From NCBI GenBank assembly GCA_945888515.1, contig CAMDAD010000022.1:1-51355 (forward strand): DNA of 51,355 bases, read 5' to 3'. Positions within the stretch are counted from its first letter, which is position 1; the number at the start of each line of letters is the position of its first letter. This DNA is from Akkermansia muciniphila. Its GTDB lineage: Bacteria; Verrucomicrobiota; Verrucomicrobiia; Verrucomicrobiales; Akkermansiaceae. A program made the translations under genes and the position numbers. Under the pieces are notes generated by a model. The model saw nothing but the letters and a program-made list of their open reading frames with translations. It did not search any database and was not told the DNA's origin. Below, piece after piece: positions 24,685 through 34,631 of the stretch.

Positions 24685-26184
24685 TTAGTGGACGATCACA
24701 GATCCGGGACCAGCGTTATCGATATCCCCTTCGGGACCGTGAGGATTTCCCAGATGCGCATGACCGAGCAAGGTCGGATGCAAAGAACGGCGACCGAGAC
24801 GCATCCACATGAAGAACAAATGCAGGCAGAAAAACAGGTTTGAGACTAGCACAAAGCACCAAGCGATCAGGGTGGCGATCAGGTAAGGATAAGCACTAGC
24901 GACGGCACTGTCCCAAGAAAATTTGAAATCCTCCTGCCCTTGACCGTGCAGCAGGCCACCAAGCACAGAGAGAACCGCCACGGTGATCACTCCATACATG
25001 GAAAATAGAAAATGCCACTTGATCAGGCGCTTCGACAACCACTCGCGGCGAGTCACGCGTGGAACAATGAAATACATCGCCCCAAACATCACAAAACTGA
25101 AGCAGCCATAGATGGCAAGAATGTCCATGCCATAGCTGGTGATACTGAACTGAGAGATGGGCAATGTTGAATCAGGTAGGTTCGTCAAAACACTCGCCAC
25201 ACCAAGTAGCAGCATGCAGATCACACCAGCGGAAGCAAAGCGCAAAGACGGGCTGGCAGAGAACTTTTCCGGTGCGGAGAGCATGGTGCGCAGGGTGCTG
25301 ATCGCGATGGCTGCAGTGGGAACGCCAATAAAAACAGCTGCGGCAGCACCGAGATAAGGAAGGAAAAAGGGAATCGGAGCCCCCGCCATCTTCTGCATGC
25401 CAGCCCATGGTCCAACGATGGCAAGTGTCCAGAATCCAATCAGCGAGAGCGAGTAGCTGTGAACCGGACGACCCGTAATTTTTGGAGCGAGATAATAAGC
25501 AACCGCAGCCGCACTGGGAACAAAGAACAGATACGTCAAACCCGAGCGAAACCATGTGGCCACAGCGGCCGACATGAGCGGATTGCCTCCGACGAGAAAA
25601 ATCAGCACATACGCTGTGGCGACAATCCAAGGAAACCAAATCAAAGCGGCGACAGCAAACCACTGCGAGACATAGACCTCACCTGCCGCACGAACCCGGA
25701 ACTGGATCATCGTCCAAATCGCAATCAGCGCATACGTAGTCAAGAGCGCAGGCCACACCATGTCGGGAAATTCCATCCACGGCACACCAGTACCGTAACC
25801 AGCAAGGATCGCGATGGTCCCAACCGAAACGATCAAATTCCACGCGTGCCCAGCAGCAAGAATGATGCCCGACGCGCGATTCTCCTGCCGTGTCAGACGC
25901 GCCACCAGCCAGATCAACACACCGAAGGCCGCTTGGCAGCCCCATCCGTAAACCAGAGTCGAAATATGAGCCGCAAACACACGACCTTGGGTCAGCGCAG
26001 CGCAGCCGTCCAACAGTTCAGGCGACACCATTTTGGCCACAGCGATGATTCCCAAAATCAGGGACAACGCCAACCAAAGAGCGCCACTGGTGAAAAAGAA
26101 CATGACCGGATGACGCATCGAACGGTCAATCGCCGTGCGTAGAATCGCGTCTTGTTCTGCGGATGATGGAGATTCAGTTGACAT
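24685..26184 (-). CDS. CcoN-like heme-copper oxidase homolog lacking CuB and heme ligands
   Basis: A 499-aa protein with about 12 membrane segments, aligning along its whole length with cbb3 oxidase subunit I. Shared landmarks include Y-V-S-Q-W-F, Y-Y-L-A-P-K-I-T-G-R-P-V-H-S-Y and G-A-M-Y-F-I-V-P. Of the invariant ligands only His73 (low-spin heme, TM2) remains. The CuB His in W-Y-G-H is Ser214, the His pair in G-P-H-H is Gln264-Lys265, the cross-linked Tyr position is Gly258, and the G-H-V-H heme motif is G352-M-D-I. It therefore cannot reduce O2 by the known mechanism. It lies between a cytochrome c gene and the CcoO-like gene, downstream of actF. It may be a structural or electron-relay subunit; this is inference from alignment by eye. 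Confidence 0.88.
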   Translation of the reverse strand: MSTESPSSAEQDAILRTAIDRSMRHPVMFFFTSGALWLALSLILGIIAVAKMVSPELLDGCAALTQGRVFAAHISTLVYGWGCQAAFGVLIWLVARLTRQENRASGIILAAGHAWNLIVSVGTIAILAGYGTGVPWMEFPDMVWPALLTTYALIAIWTMIQFRVRAAGEVYVSQWFAVAALIWFPWIVATAYVLIFLVGGNPLMSAAVATWFRSGLTYLFFVPSAAAVAYYLAPKITGRPVHSYSLSLIGFWTLAIVGPWAGMQKMAGAPIPFFLPYLGAAAAVFIGVPTAAIAISTLRTMLSAPEKFSASPSLRFASAGVICMLLLGVASVLTNLPDSTLPISQFSITSYGMDILAIYGCFSFVMFGAMYFIVPRVTRREWLSKRLIKWHFLFSMYGVITVAVLSVLGGLLHGQGQEDFKFSWDSAVASAYPYLIATLIAWCFVLVSNLFFCLHLFFMWMRLGRRSLHPTLLGHAHLGNPHGPEGDIDNAGPGSVIVH

Positions 26185-26214
26185 GAGATCGTAAAAAGTG
26201 CGGGTTGAATGAAA

Positions 26215-27006
26215 CTATTTCGGCGTTTTGAGCTCGCTTGCCTGAAGAGCGGGCAGTCCTACTTCACCGCGGAATGCTTTGACTTGGTCTGCTGTCACGG
26301 CAGAAGCACTGTTTCCAAAAGAATTACGCACATAGGTTAGGACAGCGGCGATTTGTTGATCGGAAAGATGCGCCACGGCCATCATCGGCGCTGGCAAATT
26401 GTAATCAACACCCTTGACTTGGATCGGACCGCCGAGCCCGCGCAACGTGATACGGATCGGATTTTCCACGGGACCCACGACCCACTCAGAACCTGCAAGC
26501 GGAGGAGCCAATCCGGGAACACCCGCGCCATCGGCACCGTGGCAGGCTTGACACAGCGCGTATTCGATTTTTCCTGCATCCATGACGGCTGGGTCGATGG
26601 GAGCGCTAGGATCAGTTTCCACGACCGTGACGGGAGCCGCATTTTTCGCGGCTTCCTCGATCGCCTTGGCCGCAGCCGAGCCGGGGATCACCTGCTCCGG
26701 TTTCTCTACGGCAGACGGTTTCGTGGCCGCCAATTGCTGACCTAAGTGAGCGAACACATCCTGCGGTTTCACCTGCACGGTTTTGCCGGCTTCCAATTCC
26801 TTGTAGGAAAAATTCGCCCTCTGCGCCGATTCGATCTTCTCACGGTTCTGATAGCGAGTTGTAGCCGCCAAGTCTTCGAGAGTCTCGGGTTGTTTGCTCT
26901 GCGATAAAGCGACGATGCCGAGCACGACACCGAAGAAGCCAAACACAGCCAATGCCCAGAAAAAAGCTTTGAAGCGAACGATAGGGTTGTCTTGAGACGG
27001 GTCCAT
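26215..27006 (-). CDS. Membrane-anchored monoheme cytochrome c
   Basis: A 263-aa protein: one membrane segment (residues ~12-34), a ~90-residue Ala/Glu-rich linker, then a class I cytochrome c domain with one heme site (C-Q-A-C-H) and a likely Met ligand in A-P-M-M-A. The end of the domain, Y-V-R-N-S-F-G-N, matches the cytochrome at 23116-23901, so the two are paralogs. I chose the ATG at 27006 (M-D-P-S-Q-D-N), which gives the membrane anchor; the longer frame overlaps actF. It starts 20 nt after actF and 31 nt precede the CcoN-like gene. It could pass electrons between the two modules. Confidence 0.87.
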   Translation of the reverse strand: MDPSQDNPIVRFKAFFWALAVFGFFGVVLGIVALSQSKQPETLEDLAATTRYQNREKIESAQRANFSYKELEAGKTVQVKPQDVFAHLGQQLAATKPSAVEKPEQVIPGSAAAKAIEEAAKNAAPVTVVETDPSAPIDPAVMDAGKIEYALCQACHGADGAGVPGLAPPLAGSEWVVGPVENPIRITLRGLGGPIQVKGVDYNLPAPMMAVAHLSDQQIAAVLTYVRNSFGNSASAVTADQVKAFRGEVGLPALQASELKTPK

Positions 27007-27025
27007 GGTGAAAAGAGTGAAAAAA

Positions 27026-28441
27026 TCAGTTAGAGAGATTCGCGGACTCCAAGATGCGGGGATCGCGGTGAGGATAGAGCGCGTGCTGACCGAGCGCGCG
27101 CAGGAAGAAAAACACAAAACCGGCGCCGATGGTGACGAAGGCAAGAACGTCTCCAAGCCATGCGCCCTTTATCGTCACGGCGATGTCGCCGAAAGTTGCG
27201 TGGTCGATATTGCCCAGCGAAATGCCGCGCTCAGGGATGACGATCAGATAGATGTCGAGAATGTGCACCAGCAGCATGTAAATGGCCACGGCGCTGAGTA
27301 GATGCGGCTTTTTCTTCAACCACTGTTGCAACAAGACCACAAAAGGAAGCACGAAGTGCATGATCACCAGCGCGATGCTCGCGATGTTCCAGCCCTCGGT
27401 GTTACGGATGAGGAAATACTTGGTTTCCTCCGTGATGTTCGCATACCAGATCAGGAAGAACTGCGAGAATGTGACGTAAGCCCAGAACACCGTGAAGGCA
27501 AAGAGCAGCTTGCCCATGATGTGGAAATGCTCCTGGCTCACCACGTGTTTCAGGTAACCCGAACGACGCAACAAATAGACCGTGATGATGATGACGGCCA
27601 TCGAGTTGATCGCGCAACCGGCAAAAATATAAACGCCATACATCGTCGAGAACCAAGTGTAGTCCATGCCTTTGAGCCAATCGAATGCCGCGAAGGTCAC
27701 CGTCAGGGCGAGGATGGGCAGAAAAGCAGCGGCACGACGACGAGCTTTGAACAGATGCACAGTGCCGGGATTCGGGTCATTGTCCTGCACGGTCGAAAGC
27801 TTGCGTAAGCGATAGATCGCATAGCCCAGTGCCAAGAAGAACATGACGGTACGGAAATACCAAAACGGCAGGTTCATGAACCAGTGCTTGTTGAACATCA
27901 GGTGGTCGGCGTGATGGAGACGATCGGCCATGGTCGATGCCATCGGCACCGTTTCGCCTGTCGTGAGATAGCGGAAGCCATTCAGCACCCAGTTCCAAGA
28001 ACCAGCCAGCCACTCGGTGATAAGCGTCATCGTCGGGATATCTCCCCCCACCTTGCGGTGCATGTTCATCCACTCGTAGAGATAATACTGCACGTTCGGG
28101 CAAAGCAGTGGAATCGCAAAAATGCTCAGCCAGGGAAACACCGAGCCGAGGTTTTCCATCACACGGCGGACGCTCGTGCCCCAACCGCTGTTCGAAACAT
28201 TGTGCAAGAGAGTCCAAAAGCAACCGCCGAGAGCCAACGTGAAGAAATAGAACAGCGCAAAGACCCAGGAATACGCGAAGCTCCCCTGCTGCGATTTGGG
28301 CGCGAAAAACAGGAGATACGCGCTGAGCAGTCCGCCGAGAACCATGACGGCGAAAGCGATCATTTTGACTTTGCCAATCTTGGATCCATCCAAGTGCTCG
28401 CCGTTTGCAGGAATGTCGTGAGATGTGACGTGGTGTGCCAT
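27026..28441 (-). CDS. actF: Alternative complex III subunit ActF
   Basis: A 471-aa polytopic protein of about 10 membrane segments, the second NrfD/PsrC-like subunit of alternative complex III, which oxidises quinol and reduces cytochrome c or an oxidase. ActF marks include F-W-T-L-L-H-N-V-S-N-S-G-W near TM3, N-M-H-R-K and, in the middle, F-D-W-L-K-G-M-D-Y-T-W-F-S-T-M-Y-G-V-Y. Family knowledge places it beside ActC in the membrane. It lies 26 nt after actE in an unbroken act gene order. Confidence 0.93.
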   Translation of the reverse strand: MAHHVTSHDIPANGEHLDGSKIGKVKMIAFAVMVLGGLLSAYLLFFAPKSQQGSFAYSWVFALFYFFTLALGGCFWTLLHNVSNSGWGTSVRRVMENLGSVFPWLSIFAIPLLCPNVQYYLYEWMNMHRKVGGDIPTMTLITEWLAGSWNWVLNGFRYLTTGETVPMASTMADRLHHADHLMFNKHWFMNLPFWYFRTVMFFLALGYAIYRLRKLSTVQDNDPNPGTVHLFKARRRAAAFLPILALTVTFAAFDWLKGMDYTWFSTMYGVYIFAGCAINSMAVIIITVYLLRRSGYLKHVVSQEHFHIMGKLLFAFTVFWAYVTFSQFFLIWYANITEETKYFLIRNTEGWNIASIALVIMHFVLPFVVLLQQWLKKKPHLLSAVAIYMLLVHILDIYLIVIPERGISLGNIDHATFGDIAVTIKGAWLGDVLAFVTIGAGFVFFFLRALGQHALYPHRDPRILESANLSN

Positions 28442-28467
28442 CGTGCTATAGGGAAAATGTTAGAAAA

Positions 28468-29172
28468 TTAGGGAGCGGAAGTCGCTTCGTCTTGTTGTTT
28501 TTTGCCAGCCTCATAGGCGTCCTTGACGACATCATAAGGAGCACTGCGGGCGACCTGCATCGCACGGATGTAGGCGATGATCGCCCAACGGTCACGCACC
28601 GGAATGTTGTAGCCATAGCCAGACATATTGCCTTTGCCTTTGGTAATGACTTCATACAAACGGCCATCAGGATAGGTAGCGGAGGAATAGGGAGAAGACA
28701 CTAAATTCGCAATACCAGGCACGCCATAGAGGCTGGTGACACCCGCGCCATCACCCGATTTGCCATGGCACACGGAGCAATACACTTGATAGCGTTCTTC
28801 ACCTCGTTTGAGAAGCTCTTGAGAACTCTCGACACTCAATGCTAGCTCTTCAGGCATTCCAGTGCCGAAATAATCACCGATGTGACCAGTGAAATAATAA
28901 CCAGTGCCACCCGAGAATTCATATTCAGGAATGCCACCCAATTGGGTTGCGCCATCAGCCTGGAACCCGCGCGGTGCCGTCTCAGCCACTGGCTTGCGCG
29001 CGCCTTGACCATCAGCAAAGAAAGCATCCTGCTTCTGCGCTTTGAGAACATCCTGGTTGTCCATATCAGGCAACAACACGATTGGTGGCTCACTGAAGCT
29101 GTGGCCGCGGTATTTGAAAATACCAACCACGGAAATGGCTACGATCGCATAGATGAGAAAGAAATATTTCAT
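28468..29172 (-). CDS. actE: Alternative complex III subunit ActE, monoheme cytochrome c
   Basis: A 234-aa membrane-anchored or exported cytochrome c with one heme site (Y-C-S-V-C-H-G) and a typical D-G-A-G-V loop; a hydrophobic N-terminal segment serves as anchor or signal. Near the C-terminus, M-S-G-Y-G-Y-N-I and D-R-W-A-I-I-A-Y-I-R-A-M-Q are characteristic of ActE. The ATG at 29172 is preferred; an in-frame TTG two codons upstream is possible. It lies 19 nt after actD. Confidence 0.9.
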   Translation of the reverse strand: MKYFFLIYAIVAISVVGIFKYRGHSFSEPPIVLLPDMDNQDVLKAQKQDAFFADGQGARKPVAETAPRGFQADGATQLGGIPEYEFSGGTGYYFTGHIGDYFGTGMPEELALSVESSQELLKRGEERYQVYCSVCHGKSGDGAGVTSLYGVPGIANLVSSPYSSATYPDGRLYEVITKGKGNMSGYGYNIPVRDRWAIIAYIRAMQVARSAPYDVVKDAYEAGKKQQDEATSAP

Positions 29173-29191
29173 GGGCAAAAATTGTCAGGGA

Positions 29192-29749
29192 TTACGCAGG
29201 TTCCTCCTCGATGAGTTCAATGCTGTTGCCTCCGATTTCCCCAAGAAAGTCCTTGGTGGCGGTGGCAGAGAATTTCGGGTCGCGCGCTTCGAGGGCGATG
29301 AAAAATCCATCGTCAGTCGAGCGCTCGAACTGCTTGCTGGCAAAAAGCGGGTGATTGAAGCGTGGCAGTTTCATCAGGGCGAGCAGACCAAACAAAGTAG
29401 TGAAACCGGAGAACAGAATCGTAAGCTCGAACATGATCGGGAAAAACGCCGGCAAGGTAAAAAAGTTGGTTGGCTTACCCTGCACTACGGTTGGGTAAAT
29501 CACCACCTGCGTGGTGTAGGCCAAGAGGAACGCGGTGATCGTGCCCGTCATGCCACCAAAAAACACCATGTAGGGAAGAATGGAGCGCTTCAGGCCCATC
29601 GCTGCATCCAGTCCGTGAATGGGATACGGCGAGTAACAATCCCACTTGGTAAATCCGGCATCGCGCACTTTTTCCGCAGCCTTATAGAGAGCCGAGGCGC
29701 TCTTGAACTCTGCCAGGTATCCGTAAACTTTTTTCCGTGTCGTACTCAT
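29192..29749 (-). CDS. actD: Alternative complex III subunit ActD (DUF3341)
   Basis: A 185-aa protein with a cytoplasmic N-terminal domain (Y-G-Y-L-A-E-F, then D-A-G-F-T-K-W-D-C-Y-S-P-Y-P-I-H-G) and two membrane helices, exactly the DUF3341/ActD plan. ActD has no cofactor; it supports complex assembly. It is 36 nt downstream of actC. Confidence 0.92.
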   Translation of the reverse strand: MSTTRKKVYGYLAEFKSASALYKAAEKVRDAGFTKWDCYSPYPIHGLDAAMGLKRSILPYMVFFGGMTGTITAFLLAYTTQVVIYPTVVQGKPTNFFTLPAFFPIMFELTILFSGFTTLFGLLALMKLPRFNHPLFASKQFERSTDDGFFIALEARDPKFSATATKDFLGEIGGNSIELIEEEPA

Positions 29750-29785
29750 GTTTTCAGCTTTTCAGCGTTTCAAAATTTCAGATGT

Positions 29786-31279
29786 TCAAACCGTAGTCCC
29801 TTTGTCCGTGGTTTCGGGCAGCTCATGCTGATAGGCGGGAATCTTCACCGTACCGTCATCGGGGTGGTCGTTGAGGTCATCGAAGTGCGGATCGGATTCG
29901 CGAAGGGTCCACTTGACCTCGGCAATGTTGATGCAGGGGAGGAATCTCAGGAATAAGAGGAAGAGCATCAGGAACATGCCGATGGTGCCAACGAAAAGAA
30001 TGATCTCAAAGGGGCTGGCGGAATAGTATTTCCAATCGCCTGGCAGCCACATACGGGCCAGCGTAGTGACAATGATGACGAAGCGCTCGAACCACATGCC
30101 TACGTTCACTGCCATCGAAACCGCCATGATGACCCAGAGGTTTTCGCGACATTTTTTGAACCAGAAAACCTGTGGGGAAATGACGTTGCAGGACATCATC
30201 GCTAGATAGGCCCACCAGTAAGGACCGGTCATACGATACTTGAACGCTTCCATTTCATAAATGGCACCTGAATAAAACGCGACGAACAACTCCATGAGGT
30301 AGGCGTAACCAACGATCGTGCCAGTGAGCAAAATAATCTTCGCCATGTTCTCGATGTGCTTCATCGTGATCATGTCGTGAAGACCGTATATCGCGCGAGC
30401 AGGAATCATGATTGTCAACACCATGGCGAAACCACCGAACACCGCACCTGCCACAAAGTATGGGGGGAAAATGGTGGTGTGCCAACCGGGAACCACGGAG
30501 GTAGCGAAGTCGAACGAAACGACCGAGTGCACGGAGAGAACGAGTGGGGTCGAGAGAGCCGCCAGCAACAGGTAGGCCATCTCATAGTGGCTCCACTGAC
30601 GGTTGCCACCGCGCCAGCCGAGGGCAAAAATGCCGTAGAGCATCTTGCGCAGGCCGGGCTTCGCACGGTCGCGGATGGTGGCGAGGTCGGGCACCATGCC
30701 GAGGAACCAGAAAATCAACGAGACAGTGAAATACGTCGATACCGCAAATACGTCCCAGAGCAGTGGCGACTTGAAGTTTTGCCAAATCGCATTCGCGTTC
30801 GGAATGGGCGCGAGGAACCAAGCCATCCAAACACGACCTACGTGGAAGGCGGGAAAAATGCCTGCGCACATCACCGCGAAAATCGTCATCGCCTCCGCCG
30901 CGCGGTTGATGGACGTTCGCCAGTTTTGTCGGGTGAGAAACAGAATCGCCGAAATCAGCGTGCCCGCGTGACCGATACCGATCCAGAACACGAAGTTGGT
31001 GATGTCCCAGCCCCAGAACACCGTATTGGTCATGCCCCAGACGCCGACTCCGGTAGAAACCAGCAAAGTCAAACCACCACCGACTCCGAGCATGGCAATC
31101 AAGGCGCTGGGCAAAAAGAGAAGCCACCACAGCAGTGGTTGCTTGTTCTCTACGATGCCGCAGATGCGCTCCGTGATCCAATGATACGAGCGGTTGTTCA
31201 AAATGAGGTGCTCGCGTTCCAAAACGGGCAGTTTCGGACCGTTTCTCGGTTCGTGAGCGTTGGTGCTAGCGTTTGCCAT
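29786..31279 (-). CDS. actC: Alternative complex III subunit ActC (NrfD-like)
   Basis: A 497-aa NrfD/PsrC-family membrane protein with about 10 helices that binds quinol and may move protons. Identified by [37 protein letters not shown], and [15 protein letters not shown]. It is 40 nt downstream of actB and precedes actD, the standard order. Confidence 0.94.
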   Translation of the reverse strand: MANASTNAHEPRNGPKLPVLEREHLILNNRSYHWITERICGIVENKQPLLWWLLFLPSALIAMLGVGGGLTLLVSTGVGVWGMTNTVFWGWDITNFVFWIGIGHAGTLISAILFLTRQNWRTSINRAAEAMTIFAVMCAGIFPAFHVGRVWMAWFLAPIPNANAIWQNFKSPLLWDVFAVSTYFTVSLIFWFLGMVPDLATIRDRAKPGLRKMLYGIFALGWRGGNRQWSHYEMAYLLLAALSTPLVLSVHSVVSFDFATSVVPGWHTTIFPPYFVAGAVFGGFAMVLTIMIPARAIYGLHDMITMKHIENMAKIILLTGTIVGYAYLMELFVAFYSGAIYEMEAFKYRMTGPYWWAYLAMMSCNVISPQVFWFKKCRENLWVIMAVSMAVNVGMWFERFVIIVTTLARMWLPGDWKYYSASPFEIILFVGTIGMFLMLFLLFLRFLPCINIAEVKWTLRESDPHFDDLNDHPDDGTVKIPAYQHELPETTDKGTTV

Positions 31280-31319
31280 AATGCAGGGTCAAAGGTGAGG
31301 ATTGGAGAAAAAAGTAGGG

Positions 31320-34300
31320 TTAAGCCATGTGGATCGTGGCGGTTCCGACAAACGCGGCGTCCGGCATTTTTTCGTTAGGATTCTTCACACGCGCCATGTA
31401 AAGCGTGCGGGGAATGGTGCCGATGTAGTGCAGGAGCTCATAGCTGCGGGCGAGTTCGCGACCGCGAACGACGGTAGCAGCTTGTTCATCGAGCAAATTG
31501 CCAAAGCTGATCGCGTCCGCCGGGCAAGCCTCTTGGCAGGCGACCTTGACGCTATCGACCGGAATCCGCAGCGTCTTCGTGGTGACGGCAACATCGGGCG
31601 ATGTTTTACCAGACGCGAGGACATCTTGTTTCTGACCGCGCTTCTGACGGATTTTTGCATCCTTGAGGCGCTGGACGCAATACGTGCACTTTTCCATGAC
31701 ACCGCGCATCCGCACAGTGACGTTGGGATTGCGCTGAAGGTGTGGAGCTTCGCCCACTTGCGTGACGCCAGCAGGTCCCTTATACAAGTTGTGAGCAATC
31801 AACGGATTGCGCTTGTTGTAATCGAAGTAATTGAAACGACGTGCCTTGTAGGGACAGTTGTTCGCGCAATAGCGGGTGCCGATGCAGCGATTGTAGGCCA
31901 TGGCGTTGAGGCCATCCTCGGTGTGAACCGTGGCATTGACCGGGCAAACCGTTTCGCAAGGTGCGCTTTCGCACTGCACGCAGGCGACTGGTTGCGGCAC
32001 CATGGCTGGGCTTTCAGTATCGAACGTATTCTCTTTGTTCTGTGCAAAGTAACGATCCATGCGGATCCAATGCATGGCACGACCTTTCGCGACTTGCTCC
32101 TTGCCAACGACGGGAATGTTGTTTTCCGCCTGACAAGCCACCAAACAAGCATTGCAACCCATGCAGGAGGAGAGATCGATATTCATCGCCCACTGGTGCA
32201 GATCATCGCTCAGGTTCGGCTTGGCATTGCCGTTTTGATCGGGATCCCATGTCTTTGATCCTTCTTGTTTGTAGAGGGAAATATTTTTGGGCGCATGGGC
32301 GTCGTTTCCTTGTTTGGCCACGGCCTCGTATTGCTTCTCGAAGCTCCCTTTCTCGCCATCTAACGTGGAAATTTCCCGAGCCAGCGCGCGACCATACATC
32401 GCGTGGTGCTCTTGGGTGAGTGCCACGGAATAGCGCTTGTCCGTTAGAGAAACCGTAGCGCCTTGGGCCATGTAAGTCGTGGCAGAATCGCGCAAGGGAT
32501 AGACATTCACACCGCGGTTGACGCCAACCAAGCCCACATGCTTGTCATTGACCGGACCGCGGCTGAGTTCATCCTCGGCATCGTAGCCCTGGCCGTAGCC
32601 GACAGGCAGCACGATCGTGTTTTCGGAAAGTCCGAAAGCGATCAACACGGGAATCTCGATGTCCTTGTTTGCGAGAGAAATTTTGATCACGGGAGCGCGG
32701 CGATTTCCAGCCTCGCCATCCACAGGGCTGGCCGCGCGCGGGCTTTCCAGCTCAATCACTTGATCGTAAATCCCCAACTCTTTTGCCGTTTTCGGTGAGA
32801 CCAGAGCGGCGTTGTCCCAGGTCAATTTCGAGATGGGATCTGGTGACTCCTGCAGCCACGCGTTGTCGATCCAGCGACCATCGAAAATCGAGCCATCAGT
32901 GGAGAAAATCACGTCCAGGCTTTGCTTGCTGACCGCCTTGTAGCTCGGTGCTTGAGCGGCGATGGGAGTGAGGGTAGCCGTCGCCGATGCCTCGCCCGTG
33001 AATCCTTCGCGTAGGGCTTTTTTCCACGCGGCATCATTTCCTGCAAAGGTCTTGCGCACGGCAACAAAGGCCGCGGACTCCTCGCCAGTGACAAGTTTTC
33101 CTTCGAGCAGGGCCGAGAGCAATTCCAGTTCCGAAACGCATTCTGCGTAAAGCGGCAAAATCATCGGCTGGATGAGAGTGTGCAGGCCGTTCGCCGAGCG
33201 GGCGTCCGACCAGCTCTCAAGGTAATGCGCGGCAGGAATGTGCCAAGTCGCCGCATGAGCGGTGGCATCCGTGCGCAATCCGAGATGAAAGCTCGCTTTG
33301 GCTTTTTGCAGCGTCGTCACAAAGTCGAGATCCGCAGGCGCATCAAAGGCGGGATTGGCGGGAGTCAGCAGGAAAACATATTCCACGGCACCGCTTTCCA
33401 CGTCTTTTTTCAGCCCAGCGATGTCGCCAAAGCCAGCATTGTCCGATGCAAGCCCTTTGAGAGTATTCCCGGGAGCTCCGAGAGTCTCATTGATTGCTTG
33501 AACGATGGAACGCAGTGCGGGAGCCGTGCGGGAGCCGGCGAGCGCGAGAGCTCTGCCTTTGGAGGCGAGCAAGTCGTCCGCAGCCGCATCCACCCATTGG
33601 CTGATTTTTTCATCCGAAACAGTTGCCACCGAACTCAGCAAAGGATGAGAAACGTTTAGCTTGCGAGCGATGGCCGCGGCGATGCTGATAACTTTGCTCG
33701 GCTCGATGCGGAGACGGTGATCAGCCATGCCGCCGGTCAGGCTAAAAATACTTTCCACCGCATAAAGACGATTCATCGTCTTTACATTACGCTTATTTTT
33801 GTAGGCTTTGCCCTCGGGCTTGCGGCGATCGAAAAATGGGGTGACAGGACCTTGGGGGTCGAGCGAGGCAAAATCGCAATCGAAGGAAATGATGCGATCC
33901 GCTTTGGCGAAATCAGCAACAGCATGCGCAGCGCTAGCAGCAGGTGCCAGTGGCTCATAGGCGTAAAATTTAGCACCGGAGAACTTGGCCGCGAGCTCCT
34001 TGCTGACACGAGTGCGGGTCGGCGACTCATCAGCACCAAAAAGGAAACCAATCTTGCCTGAGGCCGTGGCTTCAGACAGCGCTTTTTCGAGATCGGCACG
34101 GGTGGAGGCCTTCGCGTGATGAAGAATTTTCTGCGAACGCGAGGGCGAATACATGTCCAGCACCGAGGCCTGCACGAAGGCATCCGTGCCATCGGAATCA
34201 GGATGCAGCGTGTTCGGACCGAGCTTTGTCGGGCGTCCTTCGAAGGTAGTCACCACCACAGGAGTCGCTCCCGTGGAGCGCGGCATGGCGGATGCGTAAT

Positions 34301-34604
34301 ACAGTGCCTTGCCCGGAATCACCCACTCCGGAGCCTGCGTGTAGGGAACGGTGTATTTTTCGGCACGACGGCATGCCACCATGCTGAGACCCGCCAAGGC
34401 GGACGAGGCGCCCATCAGCTTGAGGAAGGAACGACGCGAAGTCTCGGCATCCGCTTCGTCCGCCATCGCGGCGGCGCTGGCGGGAAATTCTCGATCCATG
34501 AATTCGCGAAATGCAGGGCTGCCTTCAAGCTGCCCCACGCTACGCCAGGATACGGTGGTTTCGTCCGCTGGGATTTCTGGATGTTGCCAAATGCGTTTGC
34601 TCAT
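31320..34604 (-). CDS. actB: Alternative complex III subunit ActB (Mo-oxidoreductase-like/Fe-S fusion)
   Basis: A 1094-aa periplasmic subunit. The N-terminus has W-R-S-V-x-Q-L-E and a Tat motif S-R-R-S-F-L-K at residues 56-62, followed by a hydrophobic stretch ending in Cys78. The large middle part is related to molybdopterin oxidoreductases, which in ActB lacks the cofactor. The C-terminal ~300 residues form a ferredoxin-like part with four cysteine groups: C-M-G-C-N-A-C-L-V-A-C, C-V-Q-C-x4-C-x3-C-P, C-I-G-x2-Y-C-x3-C-P and C-T-Y-C ... A-C-Q-E-A-C-P. These bind the iron-sulfur clusters that carry electrons from quinol. The start lies 27 nt past the actA stop. Confidence 0.95.
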   Translation of the reverse strand: MSKRIWQHPEIPADETTVSWRSVGQLEGSPAFREFMDREFPASAAAMADEADAETSRRSFLKLMGASSALAGLSMVACRRAEKYTVPYTQAPEWVIPGKALYYASAMPRSTGATPVVVTTFEGRPTKLGPNTLHPDSDGTDAFVQASVLDMYSPSRSQKILHHAKASTRADLEKALSEATASGKIGFLFGADESPTRTRVSKELAAKFSGAKFYAYEPLAPAASAAHAVADFAKADRIISFDCDFASLDPQGPVTPFFDRRKPEGKAYKNKRNVKTMNRLYAVESIFSLTGGMADHRLRIEPSKVISIAAAIARKLNVSHPLLSSVATVSDEKISQWVDAAADDLLASKGRALALAGSRTAPALRSIVQAINETLGAPGNTLKGLASDNAGFGDIAGLKKDVESGAVEYVFLLTPANPAFDAPADLDFVTTLQKAKASFHLGLRTDATAHAATWHIPAAHYLESWSDARSANGLHTLIQPMILPLYAECVSELELLSALLEGKLVTGEESAAFVAVRKTFAGNDAAWKKALREGFTGEASATATLTPIAAQAPSYKAVSKQSLDVIFSTDGSIFDGRWIDNAWLQESPDPISKLTWDNAALVSPKTAKELGIYDQVIELESPRAASPVDGEAGNRRAPVIKISLANKDIEIPVLIAFGLSENTIVLPVGYGQGYDAEDELSRGPVNDKHVGLVGVNRGVNVYPLRDSATTYMAQGATVSLTDKRYSVALTQEHHAMYGRALAREISTLDGEKGSFEKQYEAVAKQGNDAHAPKNISLYKQEGSKTWDPDQNGNAKPNLSDDLHQWAMNIDLSSCMGCNACLVACQAENNIPVVGKEQVAKGRAMHWIRMDRYFAQNKENTFDTESPAMVPQPVACVQCESAPCETVCPVNATVHTEDGLNAMAYNRCIGTRYCANNCPYKARRFNYFDYNKRNPLIAHNLYKGPAGVTQVGEAPHLQRNPNVTVRMRGVMEKCTYCVQRLKDAKIRQKRGQKQDVLASGKTSPDVAVTTKTLRIPVDSVKVACQEACPADAISFGNLLDEQAATVVRGRELARSYELLHYIGTIPRTLYMARVKNPNEKMPDAAFVGTATIHMA

Positions 34605-34631
34605 GGTCGTGGGAAAAATCGGTTAGAAAAA

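Noticed and set aside
24685-26184. Ordinary functional cbb3 oxidase subunit I
   Set aside because: The CuB histidines and heme-ligand motif are replaced at aligned positions.
30356-31378. Long plus-strand frames opposite actC and actB
   Set aside because: They overlap strongly supported act genes, are rich in Arg and His from antisense reading, and show no motif.
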